DNA of 64,000 bases. Source: Oscillospiraceae bacterium. GTDB lineage: Bacteria > Bacillota > Clostridia > Oscillospirales > Acutalibacteraceae. Location: the NCBI GenBank assembly GCA_015065545.1, contig SVQA01000008.1, positions 32,746 through 96,745 on the forward strand, given 5' to 3'. The notes beneath the pieces are model-generated. The model saw nothing but the letters and a program-made list of their open reading frames with translations, was not told the origin of the DNA and did not search any database. Both the position numbers and the translations under genes were made by a program. Positions 29,828-39,694 of this stretch are shown here, one piece after another. Position 1 is the stretch's first letter, and the number at the start of each line of letters is the position of its first letter.

Positions 29828-30600
29828 ACACAAAATTATCAGTAAAAAATATCACCAAAACCTATGGCGACAAAACCGTTCTCAATAATGTAAGCTTTGA
29901 CCTTATGGAGGGCGAGTTTCTCTCTATTCTTGGCCCTTCAGGTTGCGGTAAGACAACACTTCTGAGAATTCTTATCGGACTTGAAAATGCAGATTCAGGT
30001 GAGATTATTAAGGGCGGCAAGGATATTTCCGGCCTTGCTTCCTTTGACAGAGGTATGGGTATCGTTTTCCAGAACTATGCACTTTTCCCCAATATGACAG
30101 TTCTGCAGAATGTTCAGTATGCCCTTACACTTCGCAAAGATACAAAGAAGCAGGCTAAGGAGATTGCTCTTAAAACTTTAGAGCAGGTTGGTCTTATGGA
30201 TCAGATTAACAAAAAGCCCCACCAGCTTTCAGGCGGTCAGCAGCAGAGAGTTGCAATTGCACGTACTCTGGCTATGAACCCGGATATTATTCTTCTTGAC
30301 GAGCCTATCTCTGCTCTTGACGTTACAAACAGAGAAATTATGAAAGCCGAGCTCAAGTCCCTGCAGAAGAAGTTTAATGCTACAATGCTCTTTATCACTC
30401 ACGATCAGGAAGAAGCTTTCTTCCTCAGTGACAGAATTATGGTTATGAGTGAGGGTAACATCGAACAGATGGCAACTCCCCTTGAGCTTTACAGTAATCC
30501 TGCAAACGACTATATTAAAGAGTTCGTTGTGGAACAGCTTGACAAAAAGTATCAGGATCTTTCCAGATACACAGGAAGAGGTACTTATGAAGATAAATAA
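29815..30600 (+). CDS. ABC transporter ATP-binding protein (FbpC/PotA-like)
   Basis: GPSGCGKTTLLRIL, QLSGGQQQRVAIARTLAMNPDIILLDEPISALD. Confidence 0.95.
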   Translation: MEILNTKLSVKNITKTYGDKTVLNNVSFDLMEGEFLSILGPSGCGKTTLLRILIGLENADSGEIIKGGKDISGLASFDRGMGIVFQNYALFPNMTVLQNVQYALTLRKDTKKQAKEIALKTLEQVGLMDQINKKPHQLSGGQQQRVAIARTLAMNPDIILLDEPISALDVTNREIMKAELKSLQKKFNATMLFITHDQEEAFFLSDRIMVMSEGNIEQMATPLELYSNPANDYIKEFVVEQLDKKYQDLSRYTGRGTYEDK

Positions 30601-32218
30601 GAACAAGAGCTATTTTGGCTTAAAGTATCTGCTTCTTGCTTATCTTTTAGTCAGCATAGTTCTGCCTGTCGCTTTTCTTTTTGCCCGAATTAACGGAGAA
30701 AACATAAACGATGTTTTCTCGTCGGCGCAGTTTTTACCCATGCTTAAAAACTCGGTAATAACAACCCTTATTGCCACAGCAATTTCCATTTCTCTTTCTT
30801 TTGCACTTGCGTGGCTTTTGAATCGTTCCAACATTAAATTCAAATCCTTGTTTGTTGTGCTTTTTACCCTGCCTATGCTTATCCCCAGTATTTCTCACGG
30901 TATGGGTCTTGTATTTCTCTTTGGTGACAACGGCATTGTAACAAACACATTCGGAATAAATATCGGTCTTTACGGATATACAGGAATTGTTATGGGTTCG
31001 GTGCTTTATTCTTTCCCTGTTTCCTTCCTTATGTTCAACGATTCCTTCCAGTACGAAGACTTTACTATCTATGAGGCGGCAAGTGTGCTTGGAATGTCTA
31101 AGTTCAGACAGTTCCTCTCTATCACACTTCCCTCTATGAGAAGAACAATCGTTTCTGCAATCCTTGCTGTATTCACAATGGTTTTCACCGACTACGGTGT
31201 ATCTCTTATGACCGGCGGTACGGATGTTACCCTGCCTGTGTATATGTATAACGAGGTTATCGGCGGAATGAACTTTTCCGGCGGTGCGGTAATCGGCGTA
31301 GTGCTTCTGCTTCCCGCTATGGTTGCATTTATTATGGACCTTAAAAACAGCGGTATAAATGCTTCTGGCAGTACAGTTACAAAGAAGTTCCTTATTGAGA
31401 AGAACGTAAAGAGAGATGTAGCAGTTTACATAATCTTTGCAATTGTTCTCTTCCTTCTTTGCTTGCCTGTTTTTGCCTTTGCACTTCTGAGCTTTGTTAA
31501 GCAGTACCCCGTTGATATGTCTTTAAGTTTTGATACAGTTAAGAAGCTCTTTGCGTCGGGCTTAGGTCAGTACTTTATAAACTCCTTGGCAATTGCACTC
31601 TTAACATCCCTTGTTGGTACCTGCCTTTCTTATTTCTCTGCTTATATTACAGCAAGAAGCAAAAAGTCCCTGCCCAACGGTGTGCTTCACTTTATAAGTA
31701 TGCTTTCCTTGGCAGTACCCGGCATTGTGCTTGGTCTTTCCTTTGTGCTTACCTTTAAGAGTATGCCTCTTTACGGTACAATATTTATTCTTGTTATTGT
31801 TAACATTGCTCATTTTTTCTCTTCTCCCTATCTGCTTGCATACAACTCCCTCTCAAAGTTTAATCCTAACTTAGAGGATGTAGCGGATACACTGGGTATA
31901 AGCAGAATGAAGCTTCTCTTCTCTGTTTATATTCCCGGCACAAGGGCAACAATTGTTGAGATGTACAGCTACTTCTTTGTAAACGCAATGATTACAATTT
32001 CTGCTGTATCCTTCCTTATCAATTTCCGTACAACACCTCTTTCGCTGCTTATCCCCGAGCTTGAGTCTCAGTCCTTTATCGAGGGTACTGCGCTGGTATC
32101 TTTGATGATACTTGTTATCAATATTCTCGAAAAGATAATTGCTTTCGCAGTAAAGAAGAAGGTTGCAAAAGAAGAAGCTCAGATTTTTGCGGCTCCTTTA
32201 GAGGTAGAAGAAAACTAA
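30587..32218 (+). CDS. ABC transporter permease, two fused FbpB-like halves
   Basis: ATG 30587 (MKINKNKSYFGLKYLLLAY) overlaps the ATPase stop. Two EAA-like loops (EAASVLGMSKFRQFLSITLPSMR; DVADTLGISRMKLLFSVYIPGTR). Confidence 0.9.
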   Translation: MKINKNKSYFGLKYLLLAYLLVSIVLPVAFLFARINGENINDVFSSAQFLPMLKNSVITTLIATAISISLSFALAWLLNRSNIKFKSLFVVLFTLPMLIPSISHGMGLVFLFGDNGIVTNTFGINIGLYGYTGIVMGSVLYSFPVSFLMFNDSFQYEDFTIYEAASVLGMSKFRQFLSITLPSMRRTIVSAILAVFTMVFTDYGVSLMTGGTDVTLPVYMYNEVIGGMNFSGGAVIGVVLLLPAMVAFIMDLKNSGINASGSTVTKKFLIEKNVKRDVAVYIIFAIVLFLLCLPVFAFALLSFVKQYPVDMSLSFDTVKKLFASGLGQYFINSLAIALLTSLVGTCLSYFSAYITARSKKSLPNGVLHFISMLSLAVPGIVLGLSFVLTFKSMPLYGTIFILVIVNIAHFFSSPYLLAYNSLSKFNPNLEDVADTLGISRMKLLFSVYIPGTRATIVEMYSYFFVNAMITISAVSFLINFRTTPLSLLIPELESQSFIEGTALVSLMILVINILEKIIAFAVKKKVAKEEAQIFAAPLEVEEN

Positions 32219-32245
32219 ATATTTAAAATTTGTTTGTAAAATCTA

Positions 32246-32279
32246 ACACCCGACGATAGTTTTTCGTCGGGTGTTTTTG
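32246..32279 (+). terminator. Rho-independent terminator
   Basis: ACACCCGACGA..TCGTCGGGTGTTTTT. Confidence 0.85.
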
Positions 32280-32497
32280 TATATATAGCTTGTTTTTGGT
32301 AAAAACCTGATTTTTTTATTTTTATATGTTGATAATTACAACGCAAAGTGCTACTATATAGGTTGGCGAATTGATTGGAAGCAATCTATTGTTTTCTTCA
32401 ATTTCTTTTTTTACCATAATATTTTTGATTTGCACCCTGTTTTGGGGCTAAATAATTATTGAGAATTTTATTTTGGATAATGAAAGAAGGATTTGTA

Positions 32498-35400
32498 ATG
32501 AAAAAACATTTTACAAGGAGAATTCTCAGCCTGATGCTTGCGGTTATAGTGTGCATATCAGCACTGCCCATAGCGTCAACTTCTGCGGCAGATGTTTCGG
32601 TAGCAGATACCGCTGCACCCTCAGTTGAGATTGTCAGCTTTATGCGCGGTGCTCAGACTGACTTGCGCTCCAGCGAGCTTTTAGAAGCAAGAGTTACAGG
32701 CTACGAGGGCAATGTCCGTGAGCTTACTTACGAGTGGACAAACACACTGGGTACATATCTGTATGTTTATAATTCACACAATATGTACTACATCGACGGT
32801 ACTGCAGGCGAGGTTGAAATTTACAACAGTAAGATTGATGCCAGCAATAATATGACAAATTCAGGCCGAGCTTATAAGGATAAATTTACCGGAGAGGGCT
32901 ATTGCTGGGCTTCGGTTTACGGCTCCAATACCTCCGGCACAGGTACGACAATTCAGGATACCAGTGCATACAACGGCACTATCTCCGTAACTGTCCGCGA
33001 TAAAGACGGAAATATCATCGGCTCAGATTCCCATACAGGTAAAGTTACTACCAGCGGATATTTATGGTGGCAGACTACCAATTACAGCGGTATCATTGAC
33101 CACAAACTGCAGTCTGATATGGACGATGTTACCATCGGTCTCTTTGAGGGTGATAAGAGAAATGTAAAAGACCTTTTGGGTGAAAGTGCAATTCTTCATA
33201 TCACTTGCGTTGAAAGTATAGTAAGTAGTGGTAAAATCATCAGCGGCGGCAGCTATATTTCTCTTGCAAAAGAGGGTAGCGATTACTACATTACAGGTAT
33301 CAAAGCCGGTACAAGCACACAGGGCGATGCAAAGGTTGACCTGACAATCCAGAAGAATCAGTGTAAATTCCACGAGTACACAACCGCTTCTGCAACCACT
33401 ACTGTATATGTTTTCAAAAAACCCCATACAGATACAACTGCATATACACTTACACTCACAGATAATCTTGACTCAAGATGCAGATATTTTATTGCAGGCG
33501 TTGAGGGTAAAAAACAGGCAGACGGAACAATCCTCTTTGAAGGACTCACTCCCAATACCGAATATATGGTAGAGGTAAGAGCAGAGTATAAGGACGAGAA
33601 TAACAACACAAGATATACATACGCATACGTTTACGATACCACTCTGCCTATCTACACAGGTACAGTCGAGGTTTATTTAAACGGTACTTACGATTCCGAA
33701 ACTCATACAGCAACAGGCGAGAAGGTGAATTTAGAGGACGTTACCGCTTACAACACCCTCTATGCTAAAGCCTTGGATGGTACAGAGTTTGTTGAGCTTA
33801 AAAGGTCCGAAACAGCAACAGGTACATACAGTTCTATTCTGGACGAAGGCTCCTATCATCTTTATTATGGTAAGGAAGAGAGCTCAAAAATTGATAACCA
33901 GCTCCTTACAATGCACCATGCAGACAGAACAAGATACCTTTTCTATAACTCTGTAGAGTATAAAAGCGATGGGGTATCCCTTGGTACAGACTACTTCCTC
34001 ACAGGCTCAGAGGCTGCCACAAGAAAGGCTCTGACAAAGGAGGGCTTCGTGTTCACAGGCTGGAAGGACGAAGAGGGAAATGTTTATTCAGCAGAAGGTC
34101 TGCTGGCAGGAGAAATTTCTCAGCCTTATGTCCTTGAGGCACAGTGGGAAAAGGGTATAAATGTTTACCTTAACGTAACCTTAGAGCATTACGATAGTAA
34201 AAAATCAGGGCATTATACTGACGATGAAGACAGGCACGATGCTCTTATAGACCTGATGTACAGACCCAAGGACAATACTTCTGTAGACTTTGCTGACGTG
34301 TTCGACGTACCTACAATTATCAATTGGGACGGAGAATCCGAATTCAGTCACAAGAATTTTGAGGCATCCCGTGTTGTAGATGACAGCAATCATATTGACG
34401 AAACTCACTATACATCCGTAAAACCCCTGCTTGTAAATGTAGTAGGCGGAAATGACTATTCCGTTGAGGTTACAAAATCAGGTTATGAGATTTACAGCTT
34501 AACGTCAACCGAGGATGCAGAGGGTAATGTAACTCTGGATGTAAAGCTTCGTTATGACCCCAAAAATGCAGACCTTGTGTTTAAGATAGAGCTTGACGAT
34601 GAAGCAAAAGAGCTTGTTAAGGAATATCCTCAGTATAAGCCCAAGGCTGTAGATATTAAGATCCTTTCTTATTATACAGACGATTATACAAACGCAGGTC
34701 ACACACTTGAGGCAAATGATTGGTATCACATCACACAGCACCACGACACCTTCGTTACACTCTATCTTGACGAGAATGGCGAGGCTTACGGTACCTACCC
34801 TGTATGGATGAACAATGCTTCAAATACAGAAACCTATTATTACAGAATAAAGGTAGTTTCCTATGTTCTTGAGAACGGCGATATTGTTTATACACAGGAC
34901 AGCACCGAGGAAGATCATAAAAATGTGGTTTACATTACACCTGCAGGCAGATTCAAGGCTACCATTGAGGTTGACGGCGGTATGAATCCCGATGCAGAGA
35001 ACACAAACCTTGAGGGTGCATATTTCGATGCTGAGGGTGCTCAGCAGGGCAGCCTTACAGGTATTATCAGTATAAAGACCCATAAGGTTACCTTTGAGCC
35101 TGACGGCGGAATATTCTCCGATGGTACAACCGAGCCAAAGACAGAGGACAATCTTCTGAATGTTCCCGAGCTTTCAGAGTATACTCCTGCAAGAGATGGC
35201 GGTTATGTTTTTGTCGGCTGGTTTGAGGTTGATGAAAACGGCAACACGACCGATGTTGCCGCTACCTCGGAAAAAATTCTGAGAGACGACTTGACCCTGC
35301 GTGCAGTTTGGAGAGCTCCTCTTACAGTAGAGGGTAAGGTTTTTGTAGCAGGTCATTATCATTTGAACGGCGACCGCGATAATGTAAAAGAAATTCCCGA

Positions 35401-37324
35401 CAGCGAGCGTACCCATGCAGTAACAGTATATCTCCAGAAGGTACTGCCCAACTCATACACCGAAACAATCAAAACACAGAAGATAGACGTAGTTTATGAG
35501 AACTTCGGCACAGAGGAAAATCCTGAGCTTATGGGTGTTGCAAACTATTCTTTCTCAGAGCTTCCCGACGATGGACACGAGTACAGAGTCCTTATTCAGA
35601 ATCCCAACTACAGCACAAATTATCAGAATGAACCCAACAGTTTGGACGAAGAAAAGGTAACACTTTTCCCTGATGGTTACAATTCTTCTGACTTTATGGC
35701 GGTATTTGGTAGCACAGAGCCGCAGATTGCAGATGTAAACGCATTCATGGAGTTTGAGCCTCATAATTTCAATCTTCATTACAAGGTTATTGCTTCTGCA
35801 ATAGGTGAGGGCTATCGTCCCGAGCTTGCAGATGTGTTGGTGCTTTGCTACACTGGTAATGGCGAGACAAATCCCCAGAACTGGACTGTTATTTCTCAGA
35901 TGGTTGATGGCGAAGAGCACATAGGCCACGAAACTGTACTTTCAGATGAGGGTATTGGTAACAACAGCCACGCCGTATGGATTACAAAGCCCGATGGTCA
36001 TGTGATTTATGACTATGCGGTACGTCTTGACAGCTATACACTTGATTCTGTTGAGAATGAGGTTAATGACTCTATTCCTTTCTTTATTTATTATAACGGC
36101 AGTGCCCGTTATGATGATAATGCAAGCCTTGAAGGCATTGATGACTTCAAGCAGACCCAGCTTCTGACTATTGAGCTTCAGCCCAAGAGATACACAATAA
36201 ACTTTGACCAGAACTTTGTGGAAACAGAAGAGGACCACATTACAGGCTTTGAGAAATATACTGTTTCTGCAGGCAAGTATCTTACAGGTCATATCTGGAG
36301 TTATGAGACAGATTTAAGTGATGCAGTGCCTGTGCGTGAAGGATACAAATTCCTCGGCTGGTACGATGAAGACGGAAACAGAGTTACAAAGATTGATGCC
36401 GGTGTTGCACAGGATATGACCCTCACAGCCAGGTGGACAAAGCTCTTCACAGTTACCTTCCACGCAAATAATGACTGTATATCAGAAGATATTTTCCGCA
36501 TTTACTGCGAAAAGGGCAACAATCCCGAGGGTGTGCTTACACTTGAGGATAACAATACAGTTGCTTCCTTTTATGATTTGCCCGAGTTCAGCTACGAAGA
36601 CCATAATAATTACATCTTCAAGGGCTGGTATCTTGACGAGGATAACGACAATGACTCAAGACCCATATCCTGGAGCGATGTTTATACAGAAGATACCGAT
36701 GTTTATGCTCACTGGATTTACACAGGCGAGGTTGCAAAGGATTCAAATGACACCAAGCAGACAGGCTCCGATACATATAAAGGCTATGACCTTGTAGGTG
36801 TACAGGTAAGAGATGTTAAGGCGGAATCTGCAGAGCATTACGGTACTGCAGGTACAGGTCTCAGATTTGTAGCTGTTCTTTCCGAGAATGTTTACAGCCA
36901 GATTAACGATATTACTGATGTAAACAAAAACGGTGCAGAGTACGGCTTTGTTGTTGCAAAGAAGACTACTGCTCAAAAATATGCTCAAAGTGAGAATTAC
37001 ACCCTTCAGTACAAGGGCACAAACGTAAACGGTGCAGATACAACATCCGATTATACCTATGTACAGAATATGAAGTGCTCAGGGGTTCCCGACCATAGAA
37101 ATTACACCGATTACAGACTCTATACAGCGGTTATTACCTACGACAAGGTTTCGCAGGATGCCCTTGAGAGTGCTCACAATACAGAAATGAGTGCTCGTGC
37201 ATATATCCGTTATGGTGACGCAAACGGTCTTTTCAGAACCTATTACAATAATTACGACGGCAATGTAAGAGATTACAACGCTTGCAGTGCATCTTTTGAT
37301 TTTGCAAAGAGCCTTTTAGGATAG
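32498..37324 (+). CDS. Giant secreted InlB-repeat surface protein with conserved-looking C-terminal domain
   Basis: ATG 32498 (MKKHFTRRILSLMLAVIVCISALPIASTSAA) with RBS gaaagaagg. Multiple InlB-type repeats (e.g. TKEGFVFTGWKDEEGNVYS; VREGYKFLGWYDEDGNRVTK). C-terminal GTGLRFVAVLSENVYSQI..YGFVVAKK..SARAYIRYGDANGLFRTYYNNY. Confidence 0.85.
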   Translation: MKKHFTRRILSLMLAVIVCISALPIASTSAADVSVADTAAPSVEIVSFMRGAQTDLRSSELLEARVTGYEGNVRELTYEWTNTLGTYLYVYNSHNMYYIDGTAGEVEIYNSKIDASNNMTNSGRAYKDKFTGEGYCWASVYGSNTSGTGTTIQDTSAYNGTISVTVRDKDGNIIGSDSHTGKVTTSGYLWWQTTNYSGIIDHKLQSDMDDVTIGLFEGDKRNVKDLLGESAILHITCVESIVSSGKIISGGSYISLAKEGSDYYITGIKAGTSTQGDAKVDLTIQKNQCKFHEYTTASATTTVYVFKKPHTDTTAYTLTLTDNLDSRCRYFIAGVEGKKQADGTILFEGLTPNTEYMVEVRAEYKDENNNTRYTYAYVYDTTLPIYTGTVEVYLNGTYDSETHTATGEKVNLEDVTAYNTLYAKALDGTEFVELKRSETATGTYSSILDEGSYHLYYGKEESSKIDNQLLTMHHADRTRYLFYNSVEYKSDGVSLGTDYFLTGSEAATRKALTKEGFVFTGWKDEEGNVYSAEGLLAGEISQPYVLEAQWEKGINVYLNVTLEHYDSKKSGHYTDDEDRHDALIDLMYRPKDNTSVDFADVFDVPTIINWDGESEFSHKNFEASRVVDDSNHIDETHYTSVKPLLVNVVGGNDYSVEVTKSGYEIYSLTSTEDAEGNVTLDVKLRYDPKNADLVFKIELDDEAKELVKEYPQYKPKAVDIKILSYYTDDYTNAGHTLEANDWYHITQHHDTFVTLYLDENGEAYGTYPVWMNNASNTETYYYRIKVVSYVLENGDIVYTQDSTEEDHKNVVYITPAGRFKATIEVDGGMNPDAENTNLEGAYFDAEGAQQGSLTGIISIKTHKVTFEPDGGIFSDGTTEPKTEDNLLNVPELSEYTPARDGGYVFVGWFEVDENGNTTDVAATSEKILRDDLTLRAVWRAPLTVEGKVFVAGHYHLNGDRDNVKEIPDSERTHAVTVYLQKVLPNSYTETIKTQKIDVVYENFGTEENPELMGVANYSFSELPDDGHEYRVLIQNPNYSTNYQNEPNSLDEEKVTLFPDGYNSSDFMAVFGSTEPQIADVNAFMEFEPHNFNLHYKVIASAIGEGYRPELADVLVLCYTGNGETNPQNWTVISQMVDGEEHIGHETVLSDEGIGNNSHAVWITKPDGHVIYDYAVRLDSYTLDSVENEVNDSIPFFIYYNGSARYDDNASLEGIDDFKQTQLLTIELQPKRYTINFDQNFVETEEDHITGFEKYTVSAGKYLTGHIWSYETDLSDAVPVREGYKFLGWYDEDGNRVTKIDAGVAQDMTLTARWTKLFTVTFHANNDCISEDIFRIYCEKGNNPEGVLTLEDNNTVASFYDLPEFSYEDHNNYIFKGWYLDEDNDNDSRPISWSDVYTEDTDVYAHWIYTGEVAKDSNDTKQTGSDTYKGYDLVGVQVRDVKAESAEHYGTAGTGLRFVAVLSENVYSQINDITDVNKNGAEYGFVVAKKTTAQKYAQSENYTLQYKGTNVNGADTTSDYTYVQNMKCSGVPDHRNYTDYRLYTAVITYDKVSQDALESAHNTEMSARAYIRYGDANGLFRTYYNNYDGNVRDYNACSASFDFAKSLLG

Positions 37325-37333
37325 TAAGGTGCT

Positions 37334-37684
37334 ATGATGAAAAAGAAGTTTATATTTGCAATAATCAGCACTTTTCTGGTTCTTTCCCTCTTTGCCTTCG
37401 GCTGCAGTAAAGACAGCGGTGCTTTGGATGAAACTTTAAGCACTGCTGCTTCGGAGGATGCTCTGAAAGTAACAGAGGATTCCCGTCAGGATAAAACAGA
37501 AGCTATCACACAGAATTTGACAACAAGCAGTGTGCAGGAAGCTTTTGTTTTGACTGAAAGCACAGACGGCGAAACTTTGCAGAGCGAAGCCTCAGAGGGC
37601 GAATCGGTAAAAGAGCCTTCCTCCAAGGCAGAGGATGATACTTATCCGGTGGAAGTGGAAATTGATTTTTCAGAGTTTGAATAA
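37334..37684 (+). CDS. Small Ser/Thr/Glu-rich putative lipoprotein
   Basis: MMKKKFIFAIISTFLVLSLFAFGCSKDSG: signal peptide with possible lipobox; low-complexity acidic remainder; 9-bp gap from upstream gene. Confidence 0.65.
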   Translation: MMKKKFIFAIISTFLVLSLFAFGCSKDSGALDETLSTAASEDALKVTEDSRQDKTEAITQNLTTSSVQEAFVLTESTDGETLQSEASEGESVKEPSSKAEDDTYPVEVEIDFSEFE

Positions 37685-37693
37685 GGTGATTTT

Positions 37694-38251
37694 GTGAAAA
37701 AGATTTTACTTATTTTCTTTGCTCTTTTGGTTTTAGTGATGCTTTCGGTAGCGGTGTTCGCTGCAGACAGCACACAGTTTAAAACAGGCGACGCAGACTT
37801 GAATGGGAGTATTAATATAAAAGATGCAACTCTTATTCAGAAAAGTGTTGCAGGACTTGCTACTCTGGAAGAAGAGTCTGAAACGCTTGCAGATGCCGAT
37901 GCAAACGGCACCGTAAACGTTAAAGACGCAACTCTTATCCAGAAATTTGTGGCAGGCATTGTAACAGAGTTTCCCTCAAAAGAGCAGAATACGGAGAATA
38001 CTACAAAAAGTACTTCTGAGGCTTTGACAACTGTTGCAGAGCAGGTTGCTGTTACCACAACAGAAGCAACTTCTGAACCTGCATCAAAGACCGAAACTGA
38101 AGAGAAACCTACAATTCCCACTCAGACAACTACAGAATTTGTGCAGGAGCCTACATCCCCGACTCATACCACTGAAACTCCTACACAACCTTCTGCAACA
38201 AAGCCCTCTGTGGATTCAGACGGCTACTTTGACCAAATAATCAGACCCTAA
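37694..38251 (+). CDS. Dockerin-only secreted protein with Thr/Pro-rich tail
   Basis: GTG start; signal peptide; GDADLNGSINIKDATLIQKSVAGL..DADANGTVNVKDATLIQKFVAGI then a T/S/P/E-rich tail. Confidence 0.8.
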   Translation: MKKILLIFFALLVLVMLSVAVFAADSTQFKTGDADLNGSINIKDATLIQKSVAGLATLEEESETLADADANGTVNVKDATLIQKFVAGIVTEFPSKEQNTENTTKSTSEALTTVAEQVAVTTTEATSEPASKTETEEKPTIPTQTTTEFVQEPTSPTHTTETPTQPSATKPSVDSDGYFDQIIRP

Positions 38252-38268
38252 AATAAGGAGAGATATAT

Positions 38269-38409
38269 ATGAAGAAAATTTATGTTCCTGCAGAAATCGA
38301 AATATTTATGTTCTGCGAAAAGCAAGTACTTGCTGCATCCGGTATAGATACCCCTGCAACAACCGCAGAACACGAAAATTCATATCTCGGTTTTGACGAA
38401 TTTATATAA
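38269..38409 (+). CDS. 46-aa small protein (not in ORF track), EIEI-x-MF / ASG family
   Basis: MKKIYVPAEIEIFMFCEKQVLAASGIDTPATTAEHENSYLGFDEFI*. Strong RBS aaggag; 17 bp after the previous stop; paralogue at 61028; terminator follows. Confidence 0.75.
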   Translation: MKKIYVPAEIEIFMFCEKQVLAASGIDTPATTAEHENSYLGFDEFI

Positions 38410-38430
38410 TTAAATCAATTGAATCTGAAT

Positions 38431-38460
38431 GCCCGACGGAGTTTTCTGTCGGGCGTTTTT
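38431..38460 (+). terminator. Rho-independent terminator
   Basis: GCCCGAC..GTCGGGC GTTTTT. Confidence 0.85.
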
Positions 38461-38549
38461 AATGCAACTAAATTTAACATTTATGTTATTTTGAGGTGAT
38501 TGTATTTGGCTTACTAAAAGAATATAATAGATGCAAGGAGTGAAAAAGT

Positions 38550-38954
38550 ATGATTAGTATGAATATAAAATATCTGCGGACTAAATCTGGTATGACACAG
38601 GAAGCCTTTGCCGAAAAGCTGGATGTTACTCGACAAACCGTGGCAAAATGGGAGAGCGGGGAATCTTTGCCCGATATACGCAAGTGTGCAGATATGTCCG
38701 CTATCTTTGAGGTGTCTCTTGATGCTATGGTTACGATGCCTTTGGATGAGCAAATGGAAACAGAAGATTACAAAGACGGAAAGAATGTTTTTGGTATTGT
38801 AAAGGTTGGAGAGAGAGGACAGGTGGTTATCCCAAAAGTCGCTCGTCAGTTTTACGATATAAAGGCGGGAGATAAGCTTCTTGTTGTAGGTGACAAAAGA
38901 GGAATGGCGCTTGCAAAGATACGCAGTTTTTCCGACTTCTCTTTTGGAGGATAA
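38550..38954 (+). CDS. XRE-family HTH regulator fused to a SpoVT/AbrB-like domain
   Basis: IKYLRTKSGMTQEAFAEKLDVTRQTVAKWESGESLPDI (HTH_3); GIVKVGERGQVVIPKVARQFYDIKAGDKLLVVGD (AbrB-like). Confidence 0.88.
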   Translation: MISMNIKYLRTKSGMTQEAFAEKLDVTRQTVAKWESGESLPDIRKCADMSAIFEVSLDAMVTMPLDEQMETEDYKDGKNVFGIVKVGERGQVVIPKVARQFYDIKAGDKLLVVGDKRGMALAKIRSFSDFSFGG

Positions 38955-38962
38955 AGAAAAAG

Positions 38963-39694
38963 ATGATTGCAATAAAAACAAACAATCTTACAAAGAAATA
39001 CAAGGATAAAACTGTAGTTTCGAAGCTTAATATGCAGATTGAGAGCGGAGAGTTTTATGCTCTCTTGGGTGTTAACGGTGCAGGCAAGTCAACTACTATC
39101 AAGATGCTTTCCTGCCTTATTTCTGCTACCTCGGGTGACGCAGAGGTGTACTCAAACAGCATTGTGAAGAATGCCGAGACGGTCAAAGAAACAATCAGCG
39201 TTTCGCCTCAGGAAACCTCTGTTGCTCCTAACCTCTCTGTCAGAGAAAATCTTGAGTTTATTGCGGGGGTTTATGGGTTTTCGAAAAACGAAGCAAAGGA
39301 AAAAGCACAAAAAATATTGGAAGATTTTGATATGACAGATGTGGCATCAAGTCGTGCAAAAACTCTCTCAGGAGGCTACAAGCGAAGACTGAGTATTGCT
39401 ATGGCACTCATAAGTGAGCCGAAGGTTCTTTTCCTTGACGAGCCTACACTGGGGCTTGATGTGCTTGCCCGCAGAGAACTCTGGAAGCAGATAGAAAAGC
39501 TTAAGGGCAAAGTGACGGTTATCCTTACAACTCATTATCTGGAAGAAGCAGAGGCTCTCTGTGACAGAATCGGAATTATGGCAAAGGGTGTGCTCAAAGC
39601 ACAGGGAAGTGCACAGGAGCTTATTGCATTGGCTCAAGCTGAAAGCTTTGAAGATGCCTTTGTAAGAATTGCATCGGATGAGGTGAAGATATGA
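38963..39694 (+). CDS. ABC transporter ATP-binding protein
   Basis: GVNGAGKSTTIKMLSC; LSGGYKRRLSIAMALISEPKVLFLDEPTLGLD. Confidence 0.93.
   Translation: MIAIKTNNLTKKYKDKTVVSKLNMQIESGEFYALLGVNGAGKSTTIKMLSCLISATSGDAEVYSNSIVKNAETVKETISVSPQETSVAPNLSVRENLEFIAGVYGFSKNEAKEKAQKILEDFDMTDVASSRAKTLSGGYKRRLSIAMALISEPKVLFLDEPTLGLDVLARRELWKQIEKLKGKVTVILTTHYLEEAEALCDRIGIMAKGVLKAQGSAQELIALAQAESFEDAFVRIASDEVKI

Noticed and set aside
38269-38409. Small EIEI peptide as a classical bacteriocin/RiPP precursor
   Set aside because: No double-glycine leader, no Cys/Ser/Thr-rich core and no modification enzymes next to it; kept as function-unknown.
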